This document shows, piece after piece, positions 1 through 9,907 of a stretch of 64,000 nucleotides of DNA. The notes beneath the pieces were generated by a model, which saw only the letters and a list, made by a program, of their open reading frames with translations, had not been told where the DNA came from and made no database searches. The stretch covers positions 930,001-994,000 of the forward strand of contig MLAX01000001.1 in NCBI GenBank assembly GCA_001890945.1, written 5' to 3'. A program made the translations under genes and the position numbers. Position 1 is the first letter of the stretch, and each line of letters starts with the position of its first letter. The stretch is from Alphaproteobacteria bacterium AO1-B (lineage in GTDB: Bacteria > Pseudomonadota > Alphaproteobacteria > Rhizobiales > Stappiaceae).

Positions 1-1
1 A

Positions 2-1336
2 AATCAGGATCTCAAAAACCTTCTGCACAGGGCGAAAATTAGAGATCTCGTTTCCAACGGCTATACGGTGGTTGGCGCGTTTGTCTCTAACCAGCCGCTT
101 GATGAGAATGGACGAGAGTTTGCTTCTCAACACGGACGGATACGAGTTTATGATCGAAACAGAATATCTGCCGAATTCATAGACATTGAAGCGGAAGGAG
201 GTGTTGACGACACCTTTTCTTTTGATCTGTCATATATTGAGCCTCTTCAGATCAAAACAAAGAGTGGTGTAAGTTCTTATGTTCTTCCAGTTCAGGCTAA
301 AGAACTTGTAGACATGTCTGGGATCGATGATGGAACTCTTTTTTCTCAGAATGTCCGTCAGTCTCTGGGTAACACCAAGGTAAATAGAGCAATGAAAGAA
401 AGTGTTGCGGACAAGAGTCAGCATCAATTCTTTCCTCTTTATCACAATGGAGTTACTATACTTTGCAAAAAAGCAGAGAGAAAAGATGATAAACTTATAA
501 TATCTCAATACGTCGTTGTGAATGGAGCTCAGAGCATTTCAACATTCAAAAAGGCGGAAAGTAGTCTCTCAGACGATCTTCGAGTTATCGCGAAGGTTGT
601 TGAACTAAATGACTCTGACCTCGCTAAAGCGATTACAATTAATAGCAATAACCAAAATGCGATTAAACCGAGAGATCTGAAGTCAACAAATGAAGTCCAA
701 ATTCGCCTTAAGCATGAGTTTGAGAAGAAATTCTCCGGAAAGTTTGATTACGAAATCAAACGAGGCCAGCACAGTCCGGATGGAGTCGAAGTAATTACTA
801 ACGAAGAGGCCGGACGGCTACTACTAGCGTTTGATCTTCTTGAGCCAGATTCTTGTCATCAAGTGTATAAGCTTTTCGATGACAAATATACTGAGATCTT
901 CGCTCGCCCAGCGGTTACTGCTGAGCGTATCGTTTTTTTAAATGAAATAATGAAAGTAATCACGTCATGTATGCCCGCTATTGAATACAAGCCATTGTCA
1001 AGATACGGTCTCACGCGTTTCTTTTTACTATCTGTTGTTTCTGAGATGTTTAGAAAAGATGACGGAATATCTGATTATGTTCGAAATCCAGAAAAAATAC
1101 TGGGCGATAAGCTACCTACGTTTCTCAGTGCAGTCGGTGCAGCGCTAGGCTCAATGGTCATCGACCTAAATTACGAGGTCAAGCAACGCGGAGATTCTTT
1201 TGACTACAAGGGAGATCTAAAAAGTCCTGCCAAGATACGCGAGCTGAGGGAAGAGTTGCTCAAGAGCTACGAAAAGGAGATCGCAAAGGGCAAAACGCAG
1301 CAAGTTTCACAAATCATAACTGAGCAGGAAGCTTGA
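2..1336 (+). CDS. AIPR-family (abortive infection phage resistance) protein, 5' end outside window
   Basis: The reading frame is open from the first bases of the window, so the gene starts upstream; the GTG at 68 is internal because good coding sequence precedes it. About 444 residues are visible. The features I recognise as AIPR-like (Pfam AIPR) are a conserved NGVT segment, a VNGAQS segment about 30 residues later, and NSNNQNAIKPRDL around the middle. The family is linked to abortive phage defence; the biochemical activity is not evident from this sequence. Base composition is much more AT-rich than the following genes, with many AAA, GAT and TCT codons, which suggests transfer. The gene ends 177 bases before glyQ. 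The missing N-terminus and upstream genes would show whether it is part of a restriction or other defence locus. Confidence 0.75.
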   Translation, partial: NQDLKNLLHRAKIRDLVSNGYTVVGAFVSNQPLDENGREFASQHGRIRVYDRNRISAEFIDIEAEGGVDDTFSFDLSYIEPLQIKTKSGVSSYVLPVQAKELVDMSGIDDGTLFSQNVRQSLGNTKVNRAMKESVADKSQHQFFPLYHNGVTILCKKAERKDDKLIISQYVVVNGAQSISTFKKAESSLSDDLRVIAKVVELNDSDLAKAITINSNNQNAIKPRDLKSTNEVQIRLKHEFEKKFSGKFDYEIKRGQHSPDGVEVITNEEAGRLLLAFDLLEPDSCHQVYKLFDDKYTEIFARPAVTAERIVFLNEIMKVITSCMPAIEYKPLSRYGLTRFFLLSVVSEMFRKDDGISDYVRNPEKILGDKLPTFLSAVGAALGSMVIDLNYEVKQRGDSFDYKGDLKSPAKIRELREELLKSYEKEIAKGKTQQVSQIITEQEA

Positions 1337-1513
1337 CATCTTTTGACATGGACTGAGGAAAACTGGGTTTGACTTATGAGTATTTATTCTTTCAGACTTA
1401 CCTATTGCCTCAACCCTTGACCTCTCCGGTCCTCCGTGGCACCTGTCGCGCCAACAGGCGAGGGGAGCCCTTGCCGGATTTACCCAAGCCTCCGTTCTCA
1501 GGAACACGAAAAC

Positions 1514-2479
1514 ATGTCGAGCGACGTTCCGGCGCACATGCGCCCTGAAAACTCCTTCCAAGGCCTCATCCTCACCCTTCAACGGTATTGGGCCGACCAG
1601 GGCTGCGTGGTTCTGCAGCCCTATGACATGGAAGTCGGGGCCGGAACGTTCCACCCGGCAACAACCTTGCGCTCGCTGGGGCCTCGTCCGTGGAAAGCGG
1701 CCTACGTGCAGCCGTCCCGCCGCCCGACCGATGGCCGTTATGGCGAGAACCCGAACCGCCTGCAGCATTACTACCAGTTCCAGGTGCTGTTGAAGCCGTC
1801 TCCGTCCAACCTTCAAGAGCTTTATCTCAATTCGCTCTACGCCATCGGGCTCGACCCGAAGGTGCACGACATCCGCTTCGTGGAAGACGACTGGGAAAGC
1901 CCGACGCTGGGGGCCTGGGGCCTTGGCTGGGAATGCTGGTGCGATGGCATGGAAGTGTCGCAGTTTACCTATTTCCAGCAGGTCGCAGGCTTTGAATGCT
2001 CACCGGTTTCCGGCGAGCTGACCTATGGCCTGGAACGTCTGGCGATGTACATTCAGGGCGTCGATAACGTCTACGACCTGAATTACAACGGCATGGAAGG
2101 CGCGGACAAAGTCACCTATGGAGATGTCTTCTTGCAGGCCGAGCAGGAATACTCCCGCTACAATTTCGAGCACGCCAACACCGAAACCTTGTTCCAGCAC
2201 TTCAAGGATGCGGAAGCCGAATGCCGCGCCATCCTAGATGCCGGGGCCAAGGCGCGCGACGACAACGGTCTGTCGGTTCATCAGGTGGTGCTCCCGGCCT
2301 ATGACCAGTGCATCAAGGCCTCTCATGCCTTCAATCTGCTCGATGCTCGCGGCGTGATCTCCGTGACCGAGCGCCAGAGCTACATCTTGCGGGTTCGCGA
2401 ACTTGCCAAAGCCTGCGGCGCAGCGTTCCTGGAAACGGAAGCCGGCGGTGTCGGCTATCACAATCAGGCCGCTGAATAA
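1514..2479 (+). CDS. glyQ: Glycyl-tRNA synthetase alpha subunit
   Basis: Charges tRNA-Gly with glycine together with the beta subunit (GlyS), as a cytoplasmic alpha2-beta2 enzyme. The protein matches bacterial GlyQ closely from [12 protein letters not shown] onward, including [34 protein letters not shown] and [19 protein letters not shown], which form the class II catalytic core. I chose the ATG at 1514 because it gives about 321 residues, close to the usual size; a GTG at 1436 would add 26 residues unlike the family, and an inner ATG a few codons downstream is also possible. The partner glyS lies about 4.5 kb downstream on the same strand, separated by lemA, a DUF2207 gene and gltS. Confidence 0.97.
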   Translation: MSSDVPAHMRPENSFQGLILTLQRYWADQGCVVLQPYDMEVGAGTFHPATTLRSLGPRPWKAAYVQPSRRPTDGRYGENPNRLQHYYQFQVLLKPSPSNLQELYLNSLYAIGLDPKVHDIRFVEDDWESPTLGAWGLGWECWCDGMEVSQFTYFQQVAGFECSPVSGELTYGLERLAMYIQGVDNVYDLNYNGMEGADKVTYGDVFLQAEQEYSRYNFEHANTETLFQHFKDAEAECRAILDAGAKARDDNGLSVHQVVLPAYDQCIKASHAFNLLDARGVISVTERQSYILRVRELAKACGAAFLETEAGGVGYHNQAAE

Positions 2480-2511
2480 GGCCGGGCTCCAGCAACAATC
2501 CTGACGTGGTC

Positions 2512-2638
2512 ACCCCGGACGCAGCAATGTTGCGATCCGGGGTCCACGCGCAGTACCGCTTGCCGAAGCGTGTGAATCGAAATCACCAACCCTCTGCAAG
2601 CGAGTAGATCCCGGGTCTCGGCTGCGCTCGCCCGGGAT
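2512..2638. repeat. Pair of GC-rich palindromes (REP-like intergenic repeat)
   Basis: Two hairpin-forming palindromes lie in the 330-base gap between glyQ and lemA. The first has arms ACCCCGGA (2512-2519) and TCCGGGGT (2536-2543), extended inward by CGCA/TGCG. The second has arms ATCCCGGG (2608-2615) and CCCGGGAT (2631-2638). Similar CCGGG-type palindromes are a common dispersed repeat class in alphaproteobacterial genomes, and a related pair occurs here at 5420-5472. Neither has a T-tract, so they are not classic terminators. The rest of the gap (2639-2809) shows nothing I can name. Confidence 0.6.
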
Positions 2639-2809
2639 GACGAATGGTGGCTGTAACAACATCAGCTTAACCCCGGTAGACTTGTCTCGGACCGTCAAAA
2701 GTGTGGTCTGGATTACACTTTTCCCGTTTTGACCGTTTCCTCTGCGGCCGGGCGATGACATCCGCTGAAAGTCCGGCTAGCCTCCGCTGCAAATGGTTCG
2801 GAGGTTTTT

Positions 2810-3367
2810 ATGGCCACGTGGTTTATTCTCGCTCTTTTGATCGCGCTCTCGGTTTTCGCGATCCTTCTTTACAACGCGCTGGTGAAAAAGCGGCAGATGG
2901 TCGAGGAAGGCTGGAGCGGGATTGATGTCCAGCTGAAGCGCCGCGCCAACCTGCTCCCGAATCTCGTTGAGACGGTGAAGGCTTACGCGTCCCATGAAAA
3001 GGAGGCGCTGGAAAATGTCACCCGTCTGCGCACGGATGCCGCCGCTGTGTCGGGCTCCGACATTGCTGGCCGGGCCAAGGTGGAAGGCGCGCTGACCCAG
3101 GCGCTGGGCCGTTTATTTGCCGTCGCCGAAGATTATCCGGACCTCAAGGCCAGTCAAAACTTTGCAGATCTGCACAATTCCCTTGATGAAATCGAAAACG
3201 CCATCCAGATGGCCCGGCGCTATTACAATGGCGCAGTGCGTGGCCTCAACGTTGCCGTAGAAAGCTTCCCGTCCAACCTGATCGCGGGCCAGTTCGGTTT
3301 TCAAAAAGCAGAGTATTTCGAGATCGAGGACGCGGCGGAGCGCGCTGTTCCGAAGGTCGAGTTTTAA
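2810..3367 (+). CDS. lemA: LemA family membrane protein
   Basis: A 185-residue protein of the LemA family: one N-terminal membrane helix (about residues 4-24, ending YNALVKKR) followed by the conserved soluble helical part with [23 protein letters not shown] and, near the C-terminus, a YNGAVRGLN segment. LemA proteins have an extracytoplasmic helical bundle; their biochemical role is unclear. The ATG at 2810 follows an AGGTTTTT stretch after TTCGGAGG, a good ribosome-binding site. The next gene, 22 bases downstream, encodes a DUF2207 protein; this pairing is common in bacteria and suggests the two act together in the envelope. Confidence 0.92.
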   Translation: MATWFILALLIALSVFAILLYNALVKKRQMVEEGWSGIDVQLKRRANLLPNLVETVKAYASHEKEALENVTRLRTDAAAVSGSDIAGRAKVEGALTQALGRLFAVAEDYPDLKASQNFADLHNSLDEIENAIQMARRYYNGAVRGLNVAVESFPSNLIAGQFGFQKAEYFEIEDAAERAVPKVEF

Positions 3368-3389
3368 GAAGTTTCTGGGAGATCCGATC

Positions 3390-5351
3390 ATGCGGTTCCA
3401 TCAAGGTCTGATGGCGGTCCTGGCGGCTGTCTTGTGGCTCGTAACAGTCAGCGGTGCGGTCTCGGAAGAACGCATCCTCACCTACGTCTCCGACATCGAC
3501 GTTCAGGAGGACGGATCCCTGATCGTGACGGAAATCATCCGGGTTCGGGCCGAAGGCGATGAGATCAAACGAGGCATCTTCCGCGACGTTCCCTTGCGCG
3601 CAAAAGACGCCAACGGCTGGGAGCATGATGTGCCGTTTGAGCTGCTGGAGGTCTTGCGGGACGGGCAGCGCGAAAACAAGTTCACGCGGGACAACGGGCG
3701 CGGTGTCCGGATCTACATTGGCCGCGAAGATGTGTTTCTGGATCCCGGCGTTTACACCTACACGATCAAATACCGCATGTGGCGCCAAGTGCGTTTCTTT
3801 GACGGTTATGATGAAGTCTATTGGAACGCGACAGGCAACGAGTGGATCTTCCCGATCGATGAAGCCGTTGCAAGGGTTCGCTTGCCTGCCGGTGCCGACG
3901 CTACGCAATATGCCGCCTACACCGGCGCATTCGGCTCTGATGCGACCGATTATGAGGCCTCCGTCGACCCGGCAACGGGGCAGGTGGTCTTCGAGACCAC
4001 GCAGCCGCTCGGCGCTTACGAAGGCCTGACGGTCGCGGTCGGGTTCCCGAAGGGCTTTGTCGCGGAGCCGAGCGAGTCTGAAAAATGGGACATGTGGCTG
4101 CAGGACCAGAGGGTGTTTGCGATCGGGGCGCCCGCGGTTCTGATCCTTGTTCTTTATTACTTGATTTCCTGGTGGCGTGTTGGCCGGGATCCTGCCCGCG
4201 GTGTCATCTTCCCGCGCTTCAAGGGACCGGATGGCGTGTCGCCGGCGATGGCCAACTACATCACCAATCGTGGGATCGAAGGGCAGCGCTGGGTTGCGTT
4301 GGCCGCGGCCTGTTTGAGCCTTGCCACCAAGGGGCGCCTCAAACTCTCAAAAGACGACAAGGATCTTGTTCTGGAAATGCCCGAGGAGGGCACACCGGTA
4401 AATGATGAGCCGCTGCCCAAAGGCGAAGCCGTGATCGAGAGTTACATCCGGGGCCGCGGGACACCGCTCGCCTTGAATGACAAGAACGGCAAGGCGATCA
4501 GCGCGCTGGGAGACAAATTCGTTTCAGCGATCAACCGCGAATACAGCGGGGTCTATTTCAAGCACAATGGATTTTATCTACTGCCCGGTCTTGGGGTCAG
4601 TGTTGTGACGATCTTCTCACTGTTTTATTTCGGCAACTTGAGCGATGCGCAGTTCGAGCAGTCCTTTCTGTTCGGCTTTTTCACCATCTTCGGAATTGCG
4701 GGCTCCGTCGGCCTGACAATTCTGGCTCAAAGCCTGTTTGACAAAACGACAGGGCGAAGCTCCAAGGCGCTGGCATTCTGGCTGGTTTTTGCGGTGATTT
4801 TTGCTGGCGCTGTCTACCTTGTTATGCATCTCACCGCGTTTATCCTTCAAATCCCGCCGGAAATTCCCCTGCTGCCCGCATTTGTGATCGGGATTGTTCT
4901 GATGTTCATTGTCTACGCCAATGTCATCGACATTCCGACCACCCATGGCCGGGTGGTCATGGACGAGATCGAGGGCCTGAAGCTTTATTTGTCGGTCGCC
5001 GAAAAAGACCGTCTGAACATGACGGATGCGCCGGACATGAGTGTCCTCCATTTTGAAAAGCTGCTGCCCTATGCGGTTTCGCTGGGCGTTGAAAAGCCCT
5101 GGTCCACGCATTTTGAAACCTGGCTTTCGAGTGCAGCCAATGCAGGACAGTCGCGTGAATACCGCCCGAGGTGGTACAGCGGCCGCGACTTCGACAGCCG
5201 GGATATCTCGCGCAGCGTTGGTGCAACGGCAAGTGCCATGGCCGGATCGTTCCAGTCCTCCTTGCCGGTGTCTTCCAGCTCCAGTTCTGGCTCGTCCGGT
5301 GGCGGGTCATCCGGCGGCGGCGGTGGTGGTGGCGGCGGCGGCGGCTGGTAG
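3390..5351 (+). CDS. DUF2207 domain membrane protein with glycine-rich tail
   Basis: 653 residues. An N-terminal signal segment (about 1-25) is followed by an extracytoplasmic DUF2207 domain starting near [21 protein letters not shown] membrane helix follows (about residues 243-262, [11 protein letters not shown]), then a cytoplasmic stretch, and a cluster of three or four further helices around residues 400-510. The C-terminus ends in a serine/glycine run finishing with eleven glycines and a tryptophan, a known trait of this family. The function is not established. It sits 22 bases after lemA and is very likely co-transcribed with it. Confidence 0.9.
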   Translation: MRFHQGLMAVLAAVLWLVTVSGAVSEERILTYVSDIDVQEDGSLIVTEIIRVRAEGDEIKRGIFRDVPLRAKDANGWEHDVPFELLEVLRDGQRENKFTRDNGRGVRIYIGREDVFLDPGVYTYTIKYRMWRQVRFFDGYDEVYWNATGNEWIFPIDEAVARVRLPAGADATQYAAYTGAFGSDATDYEASVDPATGQVVFETTQPLGAYEGLTVAVGFPKGFVAEPSESEKWDMWLQDQRVFAIGAPAVLILVLYYLISWWRVGRDPARGVIFPRFKGPDGVSPAMANYITNRGIEGQRWVALAAACLSLATKGRLKLSKDDKDLVLEMPEEGTPVNDEPLPKGEAVIESYIRGRGTPLALNDKNGKAISALGDKFVSAINREYSGVYFKHNGFYLLPGLGVSVVTIFSLFYFGNLSDAQFEQSFLFGFFTIFGIAGSVGLTILAQSLFDKTTGRSSKALAFWLVFAVIFAGAVYLVMHLTAFILQIPPEIPLLPAFVIGIVLMFIVYANVIDIPTTHGRVVMDEIEGLKLYLSVAEKDRLNMTDAPDMSVLHFEKLLPYAVSLGVEKPWSTHFETWLSSAANAGQSREYRPRWYSGRDFDSRDISRSVGATASAMAGSFQSSLPVSSSSSSGSSGGGSSGGGGGGGGGGGW

Positions 5352-5419
5352 GCAGCCATTCCCGCCATATTTGCCGTCCCTGCGCCGGAACGGCTTGGCG
5401 GGGCTGGTCCCATGCCGCC

Positions 5420-5472
5420 GTCCCGGCCCTGAGCCGGGACCGGGCGAGGTGGCCCCGGATCATGTCCGGGGC
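5420..5472. repeat. Second pair of GC-rich palindromes (REP-like)
   Basis: Arms GTCCCGG (5420-5426) and CCGGGAC (5434-5440) enclose 7 bases; arms GCCCCGGA (5452-5459) and TCCGGGGC (5465-5472) enclose 5 bases. The two-palindrome layout and CCCCGGA/TCCGGGG core echo the element at 2512-2638, so both are probably members of one dispersed family. It lies between the DUF2207 gene and gltS. Confidence 0.55.
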
Positions 5473-5609
5473 GGCTCCGATGCTTCTAATAATCTGCAGA
5501 ATAGCGAGCGGGGAAGATTGGAAGCCGGCCGCGCTGGCTCGGCGCTGAACTGGTAAACCTCGTCATTCTTCGCTAGGGTCGCTTCGGGCTAAAAAGGGGC
5601 AGGTTTGAT

Positions 5610-6830
5610 ATGAGCGGCGAAGTGCTGACGCTGGATGAGTTTCTCAGCTTCAATATTGCTATACTTGTTTATTTTCTGGGCGTTCGCCTGAACAAGCAGT
5701 TCGCGTTCCTGCGCCACTACAACATTCCAGAGCCGGTCTCCGGCGGTTTGATGGTGGCAACACTCGCGCTTGTTGCCTACGGGGTCTTCGACAAGGAAAT
5801 CAGCTTTTCGCTGGGCGCGCGTGATTACCTGCTCTACTGCTTTTTTACCGCCATTGGTTTGAACGCCCGCTTCTCGGATCTTGCCAAGGGTGGCAAGCCG
5901 CTGTTGATCCTGTTGATGCTGACGGTCGGCTATATGCTGTTCCAGAACGTCATCGGCACCGGGATCGCCGTCGCCATGGGATTGCCTGTCGGCTTTGGTC
6001 TTTTGGGCGGAACGATCTCGCTGGTGGGTGGTCACGGCACAGCGATTGCCTGGGGACCACGTCTGGTCGAGCAATACGGTGTTGTCGGTGCCGTTGAAAT
6101 CGGCGCAGCAACCGCAACTCTTGGCCTGATCGCGGCGAGTTTGCTGGGTGGCCCGATCGGCAACTATCTGATCCAGGTAAAGGGCGGCAAGCCGGACCCG
6201 AACCGACCGGATGAAGGTCCGGTGATCGGGATCGAGACCGAGGACGAGGCCGATACGAGTGTGACCCATACTGGCCTGATGCGGGCGATCCTCGTGTTGA
6301 ACATCGCCATTGCGCTCGGTGTCGCGCTACAGGAGGCTCTGGTATACGGCTTCAATCTCGATCTGCCGATCTTCGTCTGCTGCCTGTTCTGCGGCATCAT
6401 CCTGTCGAACACCGTGCCTGTCATTTTCAATAACATCATCTGGCCGGCTCGGTCACGCTCACTTGCTGTGATCTCGGATCTTGCGCTTGGGATCTTCCTG
6501 ACCATGTCGCTGATGAGCCTGCAACTCTGGACCATTGCTGGTCTCGCCGGGCCGATGATGCTGATCTTGGCCGCTCAGATTGTTGGAGCAGGGCTGTTCA
6601 TCATTTTCGTGCTCTTCCCTGTGATGGGGCGGGACTACAACGCCTCGGTGCTTGGAGCGGGGTTCGCCGGTTTTGCGCTGGGCGCGACCCCAACGGCCAT
6701 TGCCAACATGACGGCAGTGACCAAGCAATACGGCCCGGCCATGCAGGCATTCCTGATCCTGCCGCTCGTCTCCGCTTTCTTCGTCGATCTCGCCAACGCG
6801 GTGATTATCGTTCTGTTTCTGGGGAACTAG
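5610..6830 (+). CDS. gltS: Sodium/glutamate symporter GltS
   Basis: 406 residues with about ten hydrophobic segments, consistent with an inner-membrane Na+-coupled glutamate carrier. The order of conserved pieces matches the GltS family: YFLGVRLNKQFAFLRHYNIPEPVSGG near the N-terminus, an LLGGTISLVGGHGTAIAWGP loop around residues 131-150 in the first half, and the repeated-half counterpart GAGFAGFALGATPTAIANM near residues 350-370. The ATG follows GGGGCAGG. Lying between DUF2207 and glyS, it has no obvious functional link to tRNA charging. Confidence 0.93.
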   Translation: MSGEVLTLDEFLSFNIAILVYFLGVRLNKQFAFLRHYNIPEPVSGGLMVATLALVAYGVFDKEISFSLGARDYLLYCFFTAIGLNARFSDLAKGGKPLLILLMLTVGYMLFQNVIGTGIAVAMGLPVGFGLLGGTISLVGGHGTAIAWGPRLVEQYGVVGAVEIGAATATLGLIAASLLGGPIGNYLIQVKGGKPDPNRPDEGPVIGIETEDEADTSVTHTGLMRAILVLNIAIALGVALQEALVYGFNLDLPIFVCCLFCGIILSNTVPVIFNNIIWPARSRSLAVISDLALGIFLTMSLMSLQLWTIAGLAGPMMLILAAQIVGAGLFIIFVLFPVMGRDYNASVLGAGFAGFALGATPTAIANMTAVTKQYGPAMQAFLILPLVSAFFVDLANAVIIVLFLGN

Positions 6831-6968
6831 CGCGCGATCACGTGTGTCTTTGAAGTGCCTTCGCGCGTATGTGCTTGCCAAAGGGGGTGACAAGCCGCGG
6901 CTGACTTGGTAACGGACGGCCAACGCATTTCCGGTGGTTTCCACCCAGACCCGAAGGCTTTAGACCCT

Positions 6969-9056
6969 ATGCCCGATCTTCTGCTTGAGCTGTTCAGCGA
7001 AGAAATCCCGGCCCGTATGCAGCGCAAGGCGGCCGAAGACCTGAAAACGCTTGTGACCAATGCCTTGGTGGATGCCGGTTTGCCCTATGAGGGGGCCAAA
7101 GCCTTTGCAACGCCGCGCCGGCTCGCCCTTCATGTTGCCGGTGTGCCGGCTGGCTCTGCCGCGACCCGTGAAGAGCGGAAGGGTCCACGCGTCGGCGCGC
7201 CGGAAAAGGCCGTTGAGGGGTTTTTGCGCGGGGCCGGGCTTGCCTCTATTGACGAGGCGACGATCCAGACCGATCCGAAGAAGGGCGACTTTTATGTGGC
7301 CGTGATCGAGAAGCCGGGCCGGTCCGCTATCGACATCATTGCCGAATTCATGCCGGGCATCCTTCGTAACTTCCCGTGGCCAAAATCCATGCGTTGGGGC
7401 ACAACGACGACCCGCTGGGTCCGCCCGCTGCATTCCATCATCGCAACCTTCGGTCCGGAAACCGAAGAGCCGGATGTCGTGCCGTTCGAGTTTGACGGCA
7501 TCACGTCCGGCAAGACCACCCGGGGTCACCGGTTCCTGGCAGATGTCGCCTTCGATGTCCGCCGTTTCGACGACTATGCCCCGGCCCTTGAAAAGCACAA
7601 GGTCGTGCTCGATGCGGACCGCCGCAAGGAGATCATCCTTGCCGACGCAAAAGACCGGGCACTGGCGCTTAGGCTTGAGCTTGTCGAAGATCCGGGGCTT
7701 CTGGAAGAGGTTGCCGGTCTGGTCGAATGGCCGGTCGTTCTGACCGGATCGTTTGACGAGGCGTTTCTGGAAATCCCGGACGAGTGCATTCAGCTGACCA
7801 TCAAGGTCAACCAGAAGTGCTTTGTGCTGAAGGACCCGAAGACGGGCAAGCTCGCCAACAAGTTCGTTCTGATCTCCAATATTGTTGCACCCGATGACGG
7901 CAAGCTGATCATCGCCGGCAACGAGAAGGTGATCCGCGCGCGTCTGTCGGATGCGCAGTTCTTCTGGACCAGCGATCTGAAAACGAACCTCACTGACAAT
8001 CTGCCGAAGCTCAATGACGTGAAGTTCCACGAAAAGCTCGGCAGCGTCGGCGAACGGGTTCAGCGCCTGATCGCGCTCTCCGCGGAGCTGGCTCCGCTGG
8101 TCGGCGCGGACGCAACCAAGGCCAAACGCGGCGCGGAACTTGCCAAGGCCGATCTTGTCTCCGCGATGGTCTTCGAGTTCCCGGAACTGCAGGGCCTGAT
8201 GGGCCGCTACTACGCGACGGCCCAAGGTGAGGACGCGTCCGTGGCAACGGCGATTGAAGAGCATTACAAGCCGCAGGGCCCGAGCGACAACGTGCCGGCC
8301 GATCCGGTCGCGATTGCCGTGGCCTTGGCCGAAAAGCTCGATCTTCTTGTCGGCTTCTGGGCGATTGACGAAAAGCCGACCGGCTCCAAGGATCCCTATG
8401 CCCTGCGCCGCGCTGCTCTGGGTGTCATCCGGATTGTTCTGGATAACAATCTGCGCCTGAAGCTGGGCGAGCTGATACTCTCGGCACTGAAAGCGCAGTC
8501 TGCAATCGCTGACGATGAAGCGGCTCTGGTCGCCGACCTTCTCTCCTTCTTCGCCGACCGCCTGAAGGTCCACCTGAAGGACGAGGGCATGCGGCATGAT
8601 CTGATTGACGCCGTGTTCGCGCTCGACGGTCAGGACGATCTTTTGATGGTCGTGAAGCGCGTTGAAGCCTTGCAGAAATTCGTCTCCTCCGACGACGGCA
8701 CCAACCTGGCAGCCGGCTACAAGCGGGCGGTGAACATCTTGAAGGCGGAAGAGAAAAAGGACGGCACACCGGTCACCGGCAAGCCGCATGCGGATCACCT
8801 GTCCGAGCAGGCCGAGATTGATCTGGCCGCAAGCATCGGCACGGCCCGTGCGGAGGCCGCCGAGGCTGTGAAATCGGAAGACTTTGAAGGGGCCATGGAG
8901 GCGCTGTCCAAACTGCGCGCGCCGGTCGACAAGTTCTTCGAGGACATTCTGGTTAATGCCGATGATCCGGCCCTTCGAATGAACCGCTTGCAGCTGCTCG
9001 CCGAAATCCGCGACGCCACCCACGTGGTTGCCGATTTCTCCAAAGTCGCCGGTTAA
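6969..9056 (+). CDS. glyS: Glycyl-tRNA synthetase beta subunit
   Basis: About 695 residues. The protein begins [18 protein letters not shown], the standard GlyS N-terminus, which fixes the ATG at 6969 rather than the in-frame GTG at 6906. Conserved pieces include [21 protein letters not shown] and, near residues 470-480, [26 protein letters not shown]. The C-terminal helical DALR-type part binds the tRNA anticodon. It works with GlyQ (1514-2479). A long antisense frame covers the gene, a typical GC-rich codon shadow. A GCCTCAT/ATGAGGC hairpin (9070-9086) without a T-run follows the stop. Confidence 0.97.
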   Translation: MPDLLLELFSEEIPARMQRKAAEDLKTLVTNALVDAGLPYEGAKAFATPRRLALHVAGVPAGSAATREERKGPRVGAPEKAVEGFLRGAGLASIDEATIQTDPKKGDFYVAVIEKPGRSAIDIIAEFMPGILRNFPWPKSMRWGTTTTRWVRPLHSIIATFGPETEEPDVVPFEFDGITSGKTTRGHRFLADVAFDVRRFDDYAPALEKHKVVLDADRRKEIILADAKDRALALRLELVEDPGLLEEVAGLVEWPVVLTGSFDEAFLEIPDECIQLTIKVNQKCFVLKDPKTGKLANKFVLISNIVAPDDGKLIIAGNEKVIRARLSDAQFFWTSDLKTNLTDNLPKLNDVKFHEKLGSVGERVQRLIALSAELAPLVGADATKAKRGAELAKADLVSAMVFEFPELQGLMGRYYATAQGEDASVATAIEEHYKPQGPSDNVPADPVAIAVALAEKLDLLVGFWAIDEKPTGSKDPYALRRAALGVIRIVLDNNLRLKLGELILSALKAQSAIADDEAALVADLLSFFADRLKVHLKDEGMRHDLIDAVFALDGQDDLLMVVKRVEALQKFVSSDDGTNLAAGYKRAVNILKAEEKKDGTPVTGKPHADHLSEQAEIDLAASIGTARAEAAEAVKSEDFEGAMEALSKLRAPVDKFFEDILVNADDPALRMNRLQLLAEIRDATHVVADFSKVAG

Positions 9057-9122
9057 CTCACAGATCTGGGCCTCATCCGATGAGGCTCGTTCCACTTATT
9101 CTGTTGCTTATAGGAGTCAGCC

Positions 9123-9587
9123 GTGACTGCAGCACCAACCCGCTATGCCTTCATCAAGGCCAACTGGCATGCCGACATCGTGGACCGCGCTCTCGATGGG
9201 TTTTGTGAAGTGATCCCGGCAGATCAGGTCGATGTCTTCACCGTGCCCGGCGCCTTCGAAATGCCGTTGCTCGCGCGCGATCTGGCCAACAGCGGCAAAT
9301 ATGCTGCCGTCGCTGCGGCGGCTCTGGTGGTCGATGGCGGGATCTACCGGCATGACTTTGTGGCCCAGGCCGTTGTCAGCGGCCTGATGCAGGCGGGTCT
9401 GGACAGCAATGTGCCGGTCCTGTCGGTGTCTCTGACCCCGCATCACTTCCAGCCGACCGAGCACCACATCGGCATCTACAAGGACCACTTCGTCGAAAAA
9501 GGGCGGGAAGCCGCGCAAGCCGCCCTCATGATCGGCGAAACCCGGGAAAGCCTGAAGGGTTTAGAAGGTTCTCGCGGAACACTATGA
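9123..9587 (+). CDS. ribH: 6,7-dimethyl-8-ribityllumazine synthase, RibH2 type
   Basis: 154 residues. Condenses 5-amino-6-ribitylaminouracil with 3,4-dihydroxy-2-butanone 4-phosphate, the penultimate step of riboflavin synthesis. The sequence resembles the Brucella type-II lumazine synthase: IKANWHADIVD near the N-terminus, VPGAFEMPL, VVDGGIYRHDFVA and SVSLTPHHF. The start is GTG at 9123, supported by ATAGGAG 7 bases upstream. The RibB-type enzyme for its substrate is encoded far away (44970-46289). The 66-base leader is too short for an FMN riboswitch. A strong terminator follows at 9608. Confidence 0.93.
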   Translation: MTAAPTRYAFIKANWHADIVDRALDGFCEVIPADQVDVFTVPGAFEMPLLARDLANSGKYAAVAAAALVVDGGIYRHDFVAQAVVSGLMQAGLDSNVPVLSVSLTPHHFQPTEHHIGIYKDHFVEKGREAAQAALMIGETRESLKGLEGSRGTL

Positions 9588-9607
9588 CCCGATGTGGTGA
9601 AATTGAA

Positions 9608-9644
9608 TCCACCGGATGGGGAGCCCATCTGGTGGACTTTTTTT
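9608..9644 (+). terminator. Rho-independent terminator after ribH
   Basis: A 13-base stem (TCCACCGGATGGG at 9608-9620 against 9624-9636, with one G-T pair) has a GAG loop and is followed by C and seven T residues (9638-9644). It ends the glyS-ribH transcription unit. Confidence 0.9.
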
Positions 9645-9717
9645 GAGCCGTGCTTTTGGAGATTTTGCCGTTCTTCGTTATATTCAGTGAGAGGATTGAG
9701 GTGCGAGAGACACGACA

Positions 9718-9903
9718 ATGGATACAAAAGCCAAGTGCAAGACAGACGGTGCACCAGACAATGCAACTGGCCGTGACCACATTGTCAAAGGCTTGGCTGT
9801 GTCTGATCAGGCGCAGTCTCAAATACCGCACCGCTCCATCCGCGACATGGTGATTGACAATAATAAGCGTTTTGCCGCGACAATGAAGTCTCTGGGCGAG
9901 TAG
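9718..9903 (+). CDS. Putative antitoxin partner of the downstream Doc-like toxin
   Basis: A 61-residue protein encoded directly ahead of a Doc-type gene, with 4 bases between stop and the toxin start, the usual antitoxin-first layout. The N-terminal half is polar with no DNA-binding fold I can recognise. The C-terminus, SIRDMVIDNNKRFAATMKSLG, is probably helical and amphipathic and could be the toxin-binding segment. It does not match Phd by eye, and I see no [ST]xxxE[GN] Fic-inhibitor motif. The assignment rests on position and size only. Confidence 0.6.
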   Translation: MDTKAKCKTDGAPDNATGRDHIVKGLAVSDQAQSQIPHRSIRDMVIDNNKRFAATMKSLGE

Positions 9904-9907
9904 GGTT

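Noticed and set aside
1307..1867. 186-residue minus-strand frame over the glyQ start
   Set aside because: Antisense to glyQ, with no recognisable motif and no ribosome-binding site of note.
6960..9095. 711-residue open frame on the minus strand
   Set aside because: It is the exact antisense shadow of glyS, an unmistakable gene; its protein shows no family features and the composition explains the lack of stops.
9057..9122. FMN riboswitch ahead of ribH
   Set aside because: The leader is only 66 bases and has no RFN-type pattern; the same holds for the 73-base gap before the HTH-RibB gene.
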